Assembly (NCBI GenBank): GCA_947498845.1
Contig: CANMLX010000028.1
Location: 1 to 60,763 of the forward strand
Source of the DNA: an uncultured Flavobacteriaceae bacterium
GTDB taxonomy: Bacteria; Bacteroidota; Bacteroidia; Flavobacteriales; Flavobacteriaceae
Length of the DNA: 60,763 bases
Direction of reading: 5' to 3'
Shown: one piece after another, positions 60,568 to 60,763 of the stretch
Layout of the letters: each line of letters begins with the position of its first letter
Position numbering within the stretch: the stretch's first letter is position 1
Notes under the pieces: generated by a model
The model's input: the letters and a program-made list of their open reading frames with translations, nothing else
Databases searched by the model: none
Told to the model about the DNA's origin: nothing
Translations under genes and position numbers: made by a program

Positions 60568-60763
60568 TTTTCAAAAATGCGCAAACGTTTACTTTAGATC
60601 AAGACCAATTATTGTGTTTTTTAGAGGGACTAAGAATTAATTGAACCTATTTTGGAAAACTTCTTTCATTTAAGCTGTACAATGGTCCTTTGGTTGTCGC
60701 GTAAAGCCACCAAGGCCTAAGAATTGTATATAGGAAATCTTGTTTTTATATTGAGGTAGTAGT

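Noticed and set aside
60388..60597. Open frame of 69 aa on the plus strand
   Set aside because: It runs through tRNA-Gly, tRNA-Leu and their terminator; the apparent protein is translated tRNA sequence.

Overview
The window looks like chromosomal DNA of a member of the Flavobacteriaceae (Bacteroidota). It is AT-rich, and several genes begin at promoter boxes of the Bacteroidota type (TAnnTTTG at -7). It carries a type IX secretion C-terminal sorting domain, two TonB-dependent receptors with carboxypeptidase-like N-terminal domains, a DnaE polymerase fused to its own proofreading exonuclease, an outer-membrane-rich set of lipoproteins, and no 16S/23S rRNA, prophage or transposase gene. The genus cannot be fixed from this sequence.

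Layout. 1-4.5 kb: octamer tandem repeat and dnaE. 4.6-10.6 kb: secreted proteins (LolA-like, BNR-propeller protein, secreted lactonase) separated by short inverted-repeat elements. 10.7-17.1 kb: TerB-like protein, then an operon on the minus strand with a response regulator, a TonB-dependent receptor, a YfiR-domain histidine kinase and a VanY-like peptidase. 17.3-29.7 kb: mfd, a TlpA-type thioredoxin, YraN, a beta-helix lipoprotein, a secreted GH8 enzyme and an overlapping pair of uncharacterised exported proteins. 29.8-43.8 kb: a metal-acquisition block on the minus strand (DtxR/MntR-type regulator, TonB receptor, ZnuA/TroA binding protein, ATPase, one unrelated conserved gene, two permeases; then a sugar-hydrolase-like lipoprotein, FeoA, FeoB, a small FeoB-associated Cys-rich protein, SCO1). 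44-46.6 kb: rseP and tRNA-Asn followed by a tandem array of three GIY-YIG genes interleaved with broken tRNA-Asn copies. 47.4-51.9 kb: AraC regulator, HD hydrolase, acyl-ACP desaturase, acyltransferase, bacilliredoxin. 52.3-56.6 kb: TerB-DnaJ protein and an ECF sigma factor operon whose large membrane protein is split by a one-base frameshift. 56.7-60.6 kb: SpoU methyltransferase, mutS, tRNA-Gly and tRNA-Leu.

The most unusual content is repetitive DNA. (i) The tRNA-Asn/GIY-YIG array has small GC-rich palindromes sitting inside tRNA-like sequence. (ii) Six miniature inverted-repeat elements share ATACCA ends. Two of them hold the same inner 134-bp element at the same site in opposite relative orientation, with direct repeats of 9-10 bp. 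(iii) A stem-loop repeat, present three times, supplies the C-terminal residues of the metal-binding lipoprotein, and another palindrome sits in frame inside mfd. All repeat and homology statements come from reading the sequence by eye; no database search was made.
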